Origin: an uncultured Christensenellaceae bacterium
Lineage (GTDB): Bacteria; Bacillota; Clostridia; Christensenellales; Borkfalkiaceae
Direction of reading: 5' to 3'
NCBI GenBank assembly: GCA_910588465.1
Contig: CAJUOP010000002.1
Location: forward strand, 62,001 to 126,000
Length of the DNA: 64,000 bases
Shown here: positions 15,856 to 24,546 of the stretch, one piece after another
Position numbering within the stretch: position 1 is the stretch's first letter
How the letters are laid out: every line of letters begins with the position of its first letter
Translations under genes and position numbers: made by a program
Notes under the pieces: generated by a model
What the model was told of the DNA's origin: nothing
Seen by the model: the letters and a program-made list of their open reading frames with translations, nothing else
Databases searched by the model: none

Positions 15856-17547
15856 TTAACCCGATATCAGGTTCAGCTGCCGAAACTGCTTCTTTGCCTC
15901 GGCAAACAGGTCGGTCCCGCCCGATCCCAGCCAGTCGGCGGAGAAGGCGGCATAGCTCTCTCCGCCCGTGAGCGTACCCGTAACGTAGCGGTACTCGAAC
16001 GACTGCATTTTCCGCGAAAGCGCGGAAACCGTGGAGGTATCCAGCTTTAACACGCCGCCGTACTGCAATCTGCGCGCATAGCTTGCCGTGAGCGCGTCCT
16101 GCTCGATCACCCGCTCGACGATTTTATTCACCTGCGCGGACGAAGTGCCCTGCACCACGCCGTCGTCTGTGGAACGGAAGAACGCGCCCCAGTCCCACGC
16201 GCCGGGGAATTGCGAACGGTAGGAACGGGTCTCCTTGCCCTCGTCGCCCGTGTACAGGTACACCTGCGCGGAGTTGGGAATGCTTTGAAACTGTAAACCC
16301 TCTTCGATCCCCACGCCCCAGCGAAGCGCGTTATACGCCGCCGAGCGGTTATACGTCACCTTTCCCGCACCGTCTACCGTTTTGGTCATGGCGAGGTCGT
16401 TGAGGAAGCGGCAGATCTTCTGCATTTTGGCGGTGTCGTTCGCCGCCTTCGCGCTTACCGTTATAATTTGTCCGAGGAAGCCGTCCGAAGCCTGATAGCC
16501 GCCGTTGGGGCTTTCGGGATCTTTTGGCACGGGATAGGTCTGCCACCAGTCGGAAGTATCCACGATTTCCCCCGTCGCGGGATCTATCTTGTTGTTTCGG
16601 TTAAAGTACGCCTGCGTGTTTTCCGAAATCTCGCCGGGGTACCATTCGATCCCAACTCTGCCGCTGTTGGTAATGTCGTTTTTGTCGCTCGCCTTCGTAT
16701 AATACCAGTTGGGGTTTATCAGCTTTTCGTCGATCAGCGTCTTGATAAAATCGAGCATTTTTTTGTGCGTGCCGTCGGTGATCCCGTACTCGATCTCGCC
16801 GCCCTCGGTAAAGTAAATGCCGTAAGGAAGCTGGGTGACCGCGCCATACATCAGCGGAATCCAGGTGCCCAGCACGCCGAAGTCCGTCTGCTCTCCCGCG
16901 GTGGCAAAGCCGTAAACGGTGGGGTTGTTGGGGTCGGAATTCTTGCTCGTCCTGATCCAGCGGGCGAAGCTGAGCAAATCGTTCGGCGTGGCGGGCTGCC
17001 AGTCCTTCCCTTCCGCCGTCGCGCGGAATTCGTCCGCCCAGTCCTCGCGGATCTTCAGCGACCATGAGGGCGGGTCGGGCAGCGTCCACAGTCCCGTAAG
17101 CTTTCCCTCCTCCGTCATCATCATGCGCGCGACCGAAGGCTGATTCGGGCGGTCGGCGTCCGACGTGTTCACGATCGTCGCAAAGTTGGGCATTTGTTCG
17201 AGGTAAGGCGTCCAGTCTCCGAGCAGCACGCCCTGATTGAAGATCGTACGGAAAGAATCTACGTCCTGAAAGGACACGATGTCGGGCATGGAAGCGTAGT
17301 CCGAAAAGCGCAGTTGTACCGTCGTCGCGAAGTCGGTCGCCGCAACCAGCGTGGCGTTCAGTCCGTAATTGTTCTTTATGTACTGCCTGTAAGGGTCGTT
17401 CGCGTCGGTCGGCGTTCCCACAACCGCGCTCGTAAGAATCGTTACCTCGTCCGAAGAGTTTACCCCTCCTATCGGTCCGCACGCCGCCGCGGTAAACAGA
17501 ACCGCCGCCGCGCACAAAAGACCCGTTGCCTTTGCCGTCTTAGTCAT
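15856..17547 (-). CDS. LplA-like sugar-binding lipoprotein of ABC importer
   Basis: 563 residues, within the usual 500-570 of the LplA/YtcQ type. The signal peptide ends at FTAAAC (lipid-modified Cys). The body has features of extracellular solute-binding family 1: MPDIVSFQDVDSF, WTPYLEQMPNF, LWTLPDP, then IREDWADEF and PNDLLSFARW. It captures an oligosaccharide outside and delivers it to the two permeases encoded just upstream. GGAGGAAAC precedes the ATG and 28 bp separate it from the permease stop. No ATPase gene is present; in Firmicutes such importers usually use a shared MsmX-type ATPase. Confidence 0.9.
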   Translation of the reverse strand: MTKTAKATGLLCAAAVLFTAAACGPIGGVNSSDEVTILTSAVVGTPTDANDPYRQYIKNNYGLNATLVAATDFATTVQLRFSDYASMPDIVSFQDVDSFRTIFNQGVLLGDWTPYLEQMPNFATIVNTSDADRPNQPSVARMMMTEEGKLTGLWTLPDPPSWSLKIREDWADEFRATAEGKDWQPATPNDLLSFARWIRTSKNSDPNNPTVYGFATAGEQTDFGVLGTWIPLMYGAVTQLPYGIYFTEGGEIEYGITDGTHKKMLDFIKTLIDEKLINPNWYYTKASDKNDITNSGRVGIEWYPGEISENTQAYFNRNNKIDPATGEIVDTSDWWQTYPVPKDPESPNGGYQASDGFLGQIITVSAKAANDTAKMQKICRFLNDLAMTKTVDGAGKVTYNRSAAYNALRWGVGIEEGLQFQSIPNSAQVYLYTGDEGKETRSYRSQFPGAWDWGAFFRSTDDGVVQGTSSAQVNKIVERVIEQDALTASYARRLQYGGVLKLDTSTVSALSRKMQSFEYRYVTGTLTGGESYAAFSADWLGSGGTDLFAEAKKQFRQLNLISG

Positions 17548-17575
17548 ATTTGTTTCCTCCTTATTGTTTGATGTT

Positions 17576-18460
17576 TTATCCCTTTACCGCGCCCGTATAA
17601 ACCCCGTCCTTTAAGAACTTTTGGAAGAAGGGATATATGCAGAGTATGGGCACAAGCCCCACGATCGTAAGCGCCATGCGCACCGCCTGCTGGCTTACGC
17701 CGTCCGTCGCCAGATTGGGCAGCTTGGTGGAGTCGATCTGCGAAAGGTTGTTGTAGTTGATCATGATATAGTATTGCAACGTCCACAGCGCCGAATGGCT
17801 CTGGTCGATATAGATCATGACGTCGAACCAGCTGTTCCAATGGAACACCATGGTAAATAAGCCGATCGACGCGATGACGGGCTTGGAGAGCGGGAGCATA
17901 ATGTTCCAGAACAGACGGAATTCCCCCGCGCCGTCGATCCGCGCCGCCTCCTGCATCTCCTTGGGGATCCCCGAAAAGAACTGCTTGAACACGAGCGCGT
18001 TCCAGGCGTTTATCAGGTTGGGCAGAATCAGCGACCAAAAATTATTTACCAGCCCTATCTGCTTGATCACGAGATAGTTGGGAATGAGCCCGCCCGAAAA
18101 GAAAATGGTGAAGAGCAGGAAATAAATATACTGCTTCTTGCCGGGAAAGTCGATGGTGAGCGCATAGCCCAGAATCGCCGTAAGCGCCAGCGAGATCACC
18201 GTGCCGACCAAGGTCCGCGCCAGCGACATGAAAAGCGATTTTAACACGTAGCTGCCAACGCCGAAAATCTTTCCGTATGCGGCGAACGTGGGACGGCTGG
18301 GAAGGAACAACAGCAAGCCCTGCCGCTCCGTCCACTCCGCCTCGCTGCAAAGCGAAACGAAAAATGTATAGAGCAAAGGATAGAGACAGGCAATGAGAAG
18401 AAGGGTTGCGACCGCAATGCAAACCCACTCGAACGCCCTTTCACTTTTACTGCGTATCAT
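17576..18460 (-). CDS. Carbohydrate ABC importer permease, LplC/YtcP type
   Basis: 294 residues with six membrane helices. The inner-loop EAA motif reads EAARIDGAGEFRLFWNIMLPLSKP, seen here as EAARIDGAG then LPLSKP, and is where the ATPase docks. The ending GVYTGAVKG is typical of YtcP/LplC proteins. The start has a strong GGGGGG upstream. It lies 10 bp after the larger permease. Together they form the membrane channel for the lipoprotein receptor encoded next. Confidence 0.92.
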   Translation of the reverse strand: MIRSKSERAFEWVCIAVATLLLIACLYPLLYTFFVSLCSEAEWTERQGLLLFLPSRPTFAAYGKIFGVGSYVLKSLFMSLARTLVGTVISLALTAILGYALTIDFPGKKQYIYFLLFTIFFSGGLIPNYLVIKQIGLVNNFWSLILPNLINAWNALVFKQFFSGIPKEMQEAARIDGAGEFRLFWNIMLPLSKPVIASIGLFTMVFHWNSWFDVMIYIDQSHSALWTLQYYIMINYNNLSQIDSTKLPNLATDGVSQQAVRMALTIVGLVPILCIYPFFQKFLKDGVYTGAVKG

Positions 18461-18470
18461 ACGTTCCCCC

Positions 18471-19922
18471 CTACCATGCCCCGATCCCGACGAGCTTTCT
18501 GCTGAGTTTGTGCGAACCGATCACCAACCCGAACCCGATGACCGACTGCACGAAGCTCACCGCGCTCGACAGTCCGTACTTCAACTCGCCCAAGCCCTGC
18601 CAATACAGCCAGGTGTCTATCACGAGCGCCTTGTTGTCCTTTACCGCGCTGGTCGCAAACAGCAATATCTGCTCTCCGCCCGCGCCCTTTAAAATGCTGC
18701 CCACCGCCATAATCACCTGAAAGACGAGGATGGGAACCATTTCGGGCAGCGTGATGTGTACGAGCTTATGCCATACTCCCGCCCCATCGATGGAAGCGGC
18801 GTCGTACAACGACTTGTCAATGCTCATCAGCGACGCGGTGTAAAGGATCGTGCCCCAGCCCACCTCCTTCCATACGGAGGTAAATATCATGTTCGTATAG
18901 AACAGGTCGGTGCGGGACAGAAAGTCGATCGGCTCGCCGTGGAACCAGTTTACGATGATCCCGTTAATGATGCCGCTGGGCGTTAAAAAGGCGGATACGA
19001 TGGCGTATATCACCACCCATGAAAAGAAGTGCGGAATATACACGATCGTTTGTACCACGGCGCGGTAACGCCGCTTTTGAATGTGATAGAACACCAGCGC
19101 GAAAAACACCGAAGGGATCACGCCCGCCAACAGCCGCAAAAAGCTGAGATATACCGTCTGCCAGATCACGGTGAGCATCTGCTTGTCCGTAAACAGGAAA
19201 ACGAAGTTATCGAAGCCGTTCCACTTGCTGCCCCATATCCCGTCAGCGAGCGTATAGTCCTTAAACGAAAGAATGATTTGCAAAAAGATAGGATAAACGG
19301 AAAAGACGAATACGAGCAGGGTGGGCACGATAAGCATGACGTAAAATACGAAATAGCGCTTTATCTTTCTTACCGTATCGGCTCTGCACTTCCACTGCAC
19401 GACCCCCGCGAGGATCAAAAGCAAGCCCGCAAACGGCACGAACACGGAAACCTCGTACAGCTCGTAAAAAATACGTTCGTTGCCCAGATAGTCCGTCGTA
19501 AGGAAAAACGGACAGGTGAGCAGCAGCAAATAAAACAAAATCAGCACTCCGCCCGCCGCCGTCTCCGCATAGCCGAGCCAGACGGCATCCTTCCTTTTTA
19601 TCACGGAAAAGGCGACGAACAGCGCCGTAAACGCAACAAACGCGGCGAACAAAAAGAGCACGTATAAAGACACGTAGGCGGGCACGGCGATATTTATGAT
19701 CGAACCGAAAAGGTTATAGCCCACCGTTCCGTCCGAAAAGAGCGCGGACAGACAATAGAAAAAATTGATTTTGATATTCACCGCGCCGTCCGAATATGTA
19801 ACGCCGCCCGCGATTCCCACAACGAACACGGCGACGAGAGCCAGTATCCCGAGGAGCCCCTTTACGCGGACGCGCGACTGCTCGGAATCGTCGTAAAACA
19901 ACGTAAGCGCTTTTCCTTTCAT
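18471..19922 (-). CDS. LplB-type sugar permease with extra N-terminal membrane domain
   Basis: 483 residues, about 170 longer than usual LplB permeases (around 310). The C-terminal part from about residue 185 (KRYFVFYVMLIVPTLLVF) is a standard permease, with EAA motif AASIDGAG then LPEMVP. The first 185 residues add about four membrane helices (near 20-42, 75-105, 118-140, 155-180) and a soluble loop with GGVTYSDGAVN. The frame is continuous and the ATG overlaps the stop of the AraC gene (ATGA), so the long form is likely real. The extra domain may sense or couple to a partner; its function is unknown. Confidence 0.85.
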   Translation of the reverse strand: MKGKALTLFYDDSEQSRVRVKGLLGILALVAVFVVGIAGGVTYSDGAVNIKINFFYCLSALFSDGTVGYNLFGSIINIAVPAYVSLYVLFLFAAFVAFTALFVAFSVIKRKDAVWLGYAETAAGGVLILFYLLLLTCPFFLTTDYLGNERIFYELYEVSVFVPFAGLLLILAGVVQWKCRADTVRKIKRYFVFYVMLIVPTLLVFVFSVYPIFLQIILSFKDYTLADGIWGSKWNGFDNFVFLFTDKQMLTVIWQTVYLSFLRLLAGVIPSVFFALVFYHIQKRRYRAVVQTIVYIPHFFSWVVIYAIVSAFLTPSGIINGIIVNWFHGEPIDFLSRTDLFYTNMIFTSVWKEVGWGTILYTASLMSIDKSLYDAASIDGAGVWHKLVHITLPEMVPILVFQVIMAVGSILKGAGGEQILLFATSAVKDNKALVIDTWLYWQGLGELKYGLSSAVSFVQSVIGFGLVIGSHKLSRKLVGIGAW

Positions 19923-20752
19923 TTGCCGTAACCTTCCTGTACCGTTTTGTAGTTGCGGGGCGAATCTCCCACGATCTGTTTGAATTTCAGGTAAAAATAT
20001 TTCAGATTGAAGAACCCAACCATCTCCGCGATCATCGAAACGGAAAAGTCGGTGGAAAGCAATAATTTACAGCTCTGCTCGATGCGGTATTTAATGATGT
20101 ATTCCTTGATCGTCGTGCTCGCTTCCTTTTTGAAAATCCGCTGCAAATACGCCTTGCACAGTCCGCATTCGTTCGCAACGTCGTCCACCGTGATCGGTCG
20201 GTCGTAATTCTCGTGAATGTACTTTACCGCCTTTTCGATATATCCCGCCGTCTGCAACTTTTGCGCCGCCTTTCCGCTGCGGGAGGCGGAACGCCTGCCC
20301 GTAACAAAGCGCAGATAGCCCGTAAGCAGCAAGTTTGCCAGCGACTTCATGCGCGTTTCGCCGTAAGGCAGCTTTTCGGCGTATTCTTTCTGCAGCTCGT
20401 TTAAAATTTCCCGCCCGTACGGGATCTTGTCGAGCGGGACCACCGCCAACGGCTGAAAAAGGCTCCAATCCAAATCAAAATATTCGAAGGGGAAAATCAC
20501 GTTGACCAGCTTCATTTCTCCGCCGCCCTCGATGGGCTGAATGGAATGGCTCACCGTCTTGTCGGCGATCACGAACATATCACCCGTGCCGAGCTTCGCG
20601 TATTTTCCCTCCACGAGCCCCATGCCCTGCCCGTCCGTTACGAAGCCCATCTCCACGAAATCGTGACTGTGCGTAACGATAGAGGCGTATCCCGTGGAAT
20701 TTACCACAATTACGCCGGGCTTGGAATCGAACATTTTAAGACTGTATGCCAT
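19919..20752 (-). CDS. AraC-family transcription regulator
   Basis: 277 residues from the ATG at 20752, selected by AAGGAGG seven bases upstream inside the GH78 gene's end. The N-terminal cupin (about 1-110; HSHDFVEMGFV with His residues, GDMFVIADKTVSHSI) binds the inducer. The C-terminal double helix-turn-helix (about 178-275; ITVDDVANECGL, then FSVSMIAEMVGF and DSPRNYK) binds DNA. It is encoded in the middle of the operon it probably controls, giving positive autoregulation. Candidate boxes lie at 24173-24396 ahead of the operon and at 9175-9188 over the GH3 promoter. Confidence 0.93.
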   Translation of the reverse strand: MAYSLKMFDSKPGVIVVNSTGYASIVTHSHDFVEMGFVTDGQGMGLVEGKYAKLGTGDMFVIADKTVSHSIQPIEGGGEMKLVNVIFPFEYFDLDWSLFQPLAVVPLDKIPYGREILNELQKEYAEKLPYGETRMKSLANLLLTGYLRFVTGRRSASRSGKAAQKLQTAGYIEKAVKYIHENYDRPITVDDVANECGLCKAYLQRIFKKEASTTIKEYIIKYRIEQSCKLLLSTDFSVSMIAEMVGFFNLKYFYLKFKQIVGDSPRNYKTVQEGYGK

Positions 20753-20754
20753 CT

Positions 20755-22785
20755 TCAATCCTCCTTCGGGACGAAAGTTACGCGCTCCCCCCTGTCTATC
20801 CGAAATATAACTTTTCCGTTTTCCGTCCCGATCATACGCTCGGGCGCGCTCTTTGCGTACCGCAAGGGCAGCTCCGCCCGTCCGCCGCAGTTTTCGTTTT
20901 CGATCTCCACCGCGCCGCCCTCGATGCGCACGCGCACGCTGCCGTGCGCCGTGGGCACCAAAATTTCGCAATCGCCCAGAACGTCCGTCTCGGGCGCGCA
21001 CACGAAAGAGGCGTATCCCGTTTCCGCGGGACGGATCCCGAACAGACAGGCGGCGATCAGGTAAACGGGCGTGGCGCCCCAGGCATGACAGAGGCTCTTT
21101 CCGTAAGGTCTGTCGTACATGGCGTATTTTTTCACGCCCTTTTCGTCGGGGTCGTACTGCTCCCAGAACGTGGTTGCGCCCTCTTGCAGCATTCCTCCCC
21201 AGTATTTTTTCAGCTCTTCCGTCATCTCCCGCGCGCGACCCGTTCGGCAAAGCACGATAAACTCGTAAAACCGCATATAGGGCGTGGTGATCTTCTGCAC
21301 GTTATCGTTTAAAATTACGTTTTTTACGATGCTTTCCCGCATACCCTCGTCCGCAAATCCGTACAAAATCGCAAAAAGGTTCGAATAGCGGGTCACCTTT
21401 TCCCCGAGCACGCCGTCCCTTCTTGCGTGCACGAACGCGCCGTTTTTCCAAAAGACTTTTACCGTGTTGTCGAACACTCTGCGGCTCTCCCGCGCATAAG
21501 CTTCGCCGTCCTTTCCCAGCGACGCGGCAAGGCGGCTCATCTCCCGAAGCGCCGCCGCATATAATATCTGCTCGAACGAGGTTTCGCCGCGGTTGTCCAT
21601 ATCCGCCCAGTCGATAAACACCCAATCGTTGGGACGCCAGTTTAAAAAACCCTCCTCGGTCGTCCGTCCGCCGCAAAACCGCATATACTCTTCGGCAAGC
21701 GAAAACTTTTCGCGCACGAAGTATAAATCGCCCGTATACTCGTAATAGTCGTACAGCGACAATATCCAGTACAGGGTGTAATCCGTGATATGATTCACGT
21801 GCGTTGCGACGGGAGATTTTCCGCCCAGCGCGCGCACGGTGCGCTTGACGATTTCGGTATCGAACGTGCTGTAAAAGCTGATCCATTCCGATTGCAGCGC
21901 GTCGCCGCTCCAACTCCAACGGTCGCGCTTGCCGCCGTCGATAAAAAATTCTCTGTTCGTCAGCTCGTTCGTGCGGATCGCCGTATCCCAGATATCCTGC
22001 AACAGCTTGTCCGAGGAGCGGAACTTGCTGCGTGTGGGCGAGGGCGGCAGCTCCTCCAGCAGCTCCGCGCGGCAGCTTTCCGCTGCGGGAAGATAGACGT
22101 AGCGGAACGTTTTGGTGATTGGGAGCGTAACGGTTTCCCCGCTCGCCGTAATGCGGTCGAACTGCTCGGAGCGGAGCACGTCCAGCGCCTCTTCCTGCGA
22201 TTCGCCATAGCTGATTTCCACCGTCTGCCCGACCCGAAGCCCGTTCAGCCGCAGCCTTGCCGTAACCTCTCTGCCGAAATCGTAAAGCGTTCCGCCCGCG
22301 ACTTTCCGCTCGCTCAAAAAACGCGCGGCGCGCTCGGGCAGGCGGTACCCGTTGGGCGATCGCTCCGCCGTAAAATTCCAGCTCCCGACGGGCAACAGCG
22401 TATGATCCTGACAGGTGACGGAAAACGCCTTGTCCGTTACCAGCTCCTCCCCTTCCATGTAAAGGCAGGGCAATCCGCCGTCGTTGTGGATGAGCACAGA
22501 CATTTTATGCGTACCCGCAGGCAGCTCCAAACATCCGTCGAACTCCCTCACGTACCCCGCGCCCTCGAAGCTGATATTAAACTCCCCCTCCGCGAGCACG
22601 CGGATACGGTCGGGCTTGGAAAGCGTGAACTCGCGCACGAATTTCACCGTATGATAATAGCCGTCCATGCGCCAGAACGGGGCGATCATCACGTCCCGCT
22701 CGTACCGCCGCGCCATGCACTTGCCGAACAGCATCATTTCGAAATCGCCGGGATACCAGATCCAGGTTGCTTTTGTATTATTCAT
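20755..22785 (-). CDS. GH78-like alpha-L-rhamnosidase (cytoplasmic)
   Basis: 676 residues from the ATG at 22785, overlapping the upstream stop by eight bases. N-terminal beta domains (about 1-245) precede an (alpha/alpha)6 barrel (about 255-590) and a C-terminal beta sheet, the layout of GH78. Key motifs are FFIDGGKRDRWSWSGD, GATTFWEQYDP and SLCHAWGATPVYL. Classical GH78 enzymes carry RDER where this has RDR, so catalytic details or the sugar may differ. There is no signal peptide, so it works on imported oligosaccharides. The activity assignment is by family resemblance. Confidence 0.8.
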   Translation of the reverse strand: MNNTKATWIWYPGDFEMMLFGKCMARRYERDVMIAPFWRMDGYYHTVKFVREFTLSKPDRIRVLAEGEFNISFEGAGYVREFDGCLELPAGTHKMSVLIHNDGGLPCLYMEGEELVTDKAFSVTCQDHTLLPVGSWNFTAERSPNGYRLPERAARFLSERKVAGGTLYDFGREVTARLRLNGLRVGQTVEISYGESQEEALDVLRSEQFDRITASGETVTLPITKTFRYVYLPAAESCRAELLEELPPSPTRSKFRSSDKLLQDIWDTAIRTNELTNREFFIDGGKRDRWSWSGDALQSEWISFYSTFDTEIVKRTVRALGGKSPVATHVNHITDYTLYWILSLYDYYEYTGDLYFVREKFSLAEEYMRFCGGRTTEEGFLNWRPNDWVFIDWADMDNRGETSFEQILYAAALREMSRLAASLGKDGEAYARESRRVFDNTVKVFWKNGAFVHARRDGVLGEKVTRYSNLFAILYGFADEGMRESIVKNVILNDNVQKITTPYMRFYEFIVLCRTGRAREMTEELKKYWGGMLQEGATTFWEQYDPDEKGVKKYAMYDRPYGKSLCHAWGATPVYLIAACLFGIRPAETGYASFVCAPETDVLGDCEILVPTAHGSVRVRIEGGAVEIENENCGGRAELPLRYAKSAPERMIGTENGKVIFRIDRGERVTFVPKED

Positions 22786-24088
22786 GGCTTCCTGCGCCGC
22801 CCTCTTCCGCGCGAACGGGAACGACCTTTCCCGTCTCCATCGACTCGTCCGCCGCATACACCGCGAAGTGTCCGTTTAACGAATCTTCGATCACGGTCGC
22901 CGAAACGGAGCGCGGCTCGCCCGCCACGAGATTTACAAAATCCTCCGCGATACGGCTGTCGCCGCCGCTGTGCCCGTCCCCCTCTTCCACGCCCGTGATC
23001 ACCTCTTCCCGCTGCGTATACAGGCAATTATCGGCGCGGTAAAGCCGTACGGTAAATTTGTTATCCTCTAAAAATCCGTCGATTTCTCCCTTGGAGCCCA
23101 CGATATGCACCTTTCTTCCCGGGCGGGCGACCCCGCTCACCATGCCGTGCACCGCCACCGTTCCGTCCGAAAACCGCAGCACGAGCGCCTGCCTGTCCAC
23201 AATGTCCGCGCCCGTTTTCCAGATACATTCGCCGAAAGGCGCGCTGTCGCGCAGGTATTCGTACTTTTGCTCCTGCGAGATCTGTTTGCCGCCCTTGGTG
23301 AGCTCGGCAAAGATGTATTGCCCGAAGTAATCGTTTTCCAGATTGAGCTTGCGGCAGGAATACATACAGTCCCGTTCGAGCGGACAGTCGACCAGGCAGC
23401 GCGTTCCCGCGCGTTCGGGCGCGTTTTCGGGCACGAAAAATTCCCGTCCGCCCAGACTTGCCACCGATTCGGGCGTTGTTCCGCTCATAAACCAGCAGAG
23501 CAGGTCGAGGTCGTGGCAGCATTTGGCAAGCAGCATCGACGACCCGCACTCCGTCCTTTTATTCCACTTCCCGCGGATATAAGAGGCGGAAGCGTGCGCC
23601 ACGCCCACCATCTCGCTTGTGTCGATAAAAAAGATTTTGCCGATTTCGCCCGAGAGCAGAATTTCTTTGATCCTCCGATAAAAGGGCGTATATCTTAAAA
23701 CGTGACAGATCATCAGCTTGCAGCCGTGCTCGTCCGCCGTTTTTTTAAGGGTAAGCAGCTCTTCCCGAACGCTCGTCACGGGTTTTTCGAGGAGCATATC
23801 GTAGCCCTGCCTTAAAAGCGGCAGCGCCGTTTCCACGTGCAGCGAGTCCATGGTGGCGTTAATTACCGCGTCCGCGATCCTGCCTTGCGACAGCGCCTCT
23901 TCCAGACAAGAAAAACAGCGCTCCCGCGGAATGGAAAAGGTGCGGCAAGCCTCCTCTCTGCGCGCTTCGTCCGGCTCGACCGCGGCGACAACCTTCATGT
24001 GCTCGGGGTGAGTCAAAGCATATTTCGTATAGGCGTGACCGCGGTCTCCGTAGCCTACGATCATGACGGTAATCTGTCTTTTGCTCAT
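22778..24088 (-). CDS. Gfo/Idh/MocA-family sugar oxidoreductase
   Basis: 436 residues from the ATG at 24088 (AAGGAG eight bases upstream); a longer in-frame start at 24142 lacks a site. The N-terminal Rossmann fold has VMIVGYGDRGHAY, and the dinucleotide-binding domain ends with the family signature EKPVT (about residue 98). The C-terminal domain carries CHVLRYTPFYRRI and a His-Asp element (KCCHDLDLL). A Cys-rich insertion (CLVDCPLERDCMYSC) is typical of a clostridial subgroup. It probably oxidises or reduces a sugar using NAD(P). As first gene of the operon, it may act with the DUF1080 protein on keto-sugars (inference). Confidence 0.88.
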   Translation of the reverse strand: MSKRQITVMIVGYGDRGHAYTKYALTHPEHMKVVAAVEPDEARREEACRTFSIPRERCFSCLEEALSQGRIADAVINATMDSLHVETALPLLRQGYDMLLEKPVTSVREELLTLKKTADEHGCKLMICHVLRYTPFYRRIKEILLSGEIGKIFFIDTSEMVGVAHASASYIRGKWNKRTECGSSMLLAKCCHDLDLLCWFMSGTTPESVASLGGREFFVPENAPERAGTRCLVDCPLERDCMYSCRKLNLENDYFGQYIFAELTKGGKQISQEQKYEYLRDSAPFGECIWKTGADIVDRQALVLRFSDGTVAVHGMVSGVARPGRKVHIVGSKGEIDGFLEDNKFTVRLYRADNCLYTQREEVITGVEEGDGHSGGDSRIAEDFVNLVAGEPRSVSATVIEDSLNGHFAVYAADESMETGKVVPVRAEEGGAGSHE

Positions 24089-24132
24089 ATCCTTATCTCC
24101 TTCTTTTTCCCATTCGTTCGATTTACGGAAAT

Positions 24133-24161
24133 ATTTTATCATAACGATTTTTCGGAAACAA
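24133..24161 (-). promoter_or_regulatory. Promoter of the AraC-linked sugar operon
   Basis: On the minus strand TTGTTT, 17 bp, TAAAAT, ending about 45 bp before the oxidoreductase ATG. The -35 is a weak match to consensus, as expected of an activator-dependent promoter. A candidate box lies 12 bp upstream of the -35. Confidence 0.6.
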
Positions 24162-24172
24162 TGGACAAACTC

Positions 24173-24396
24173 GCAACAGTTTTACCGTTTACGTAAAATA
24201 TACGGATATCGGCATTTTTCGGGAAAAATACAATCATTTTCACAAAATTTATCCGTTAAAACTGTGATTTTAAAAAACATAATGTTTTTATTTTTCATTT
24301 TTGGAACGTAATATGCCGCTATTTCTTCGTTTTTGTGGAATAAATTCGGATTTTTATGTTCGTTTTTCGGGATATGCAACCGTTAAAACAGTTACG
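24173..24396. promoter_or_regulatory. Three related boxes, candidate AraC operators
   Basis: This AT-rich region upstream of the sugar operon holds three versions of one motif: GCAACAGTTTTACCG at 24173-24187 (reverse orientation), CCGTTAAAACTGTG at 24253-24266, and ACCGTTAAAACAGTTACG at 24379-24396. The shared core is CCGTTAAAAC(A/T)GTT. The first copy abuts the promoter at a place suited to an AraC-type activator. A TTTACGTAAA palindrome lies at 24188-24197. No gene is seen in 24089-24546. Confidence 0.5.
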
Positions 24397-24459
24397 CAAA
24401 AACGGATTGTTTTTTCCGAATTTTTCCGTTTAGTCCATAAAAGCGAACAAATCGAAAAT

Positions 24460-24488
24460 GCGGCGCGAAAATCTCCCTTTCGCGCCGC
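24460..24488. repeat. Perfect 11-bp hairpin next to GH2 terminator
   Basis: GCGGCGCGAAA pairs with TTTCGCGCCGC across a 7-nt loop. It has no T run in either direction. It sits just beyond the GH2 terminator and may insulate the upstream operator region or be a backup terminator. Confidence 0.5.
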
Positions 24489-24491
24489 AAG

Positions 24492-24520
24492 AAAAAAAGC
24501 CCCCGCCGAACGGCGGGAGC
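24492..24520 (-). terminator. Terminator of the GH20-GH2 operon
   Basis: On the minus strand GCTCCCGCC, loop GTTC, GGCGGGGGC, then seven T residues. It lies 26 bp after the GH2 stop. Confidence 0.88.
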
Positions 24521-24546
24521 CGAGTTAAATTTTTAGCGGTTATAAA

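Noticed and set aside
21790..22998. Rightward open frame of about 400 codons
   Set aside because: It lies antisense to the GH78-like and oxidoreductase genes; its composition is typical of GC-driven antisense frames.
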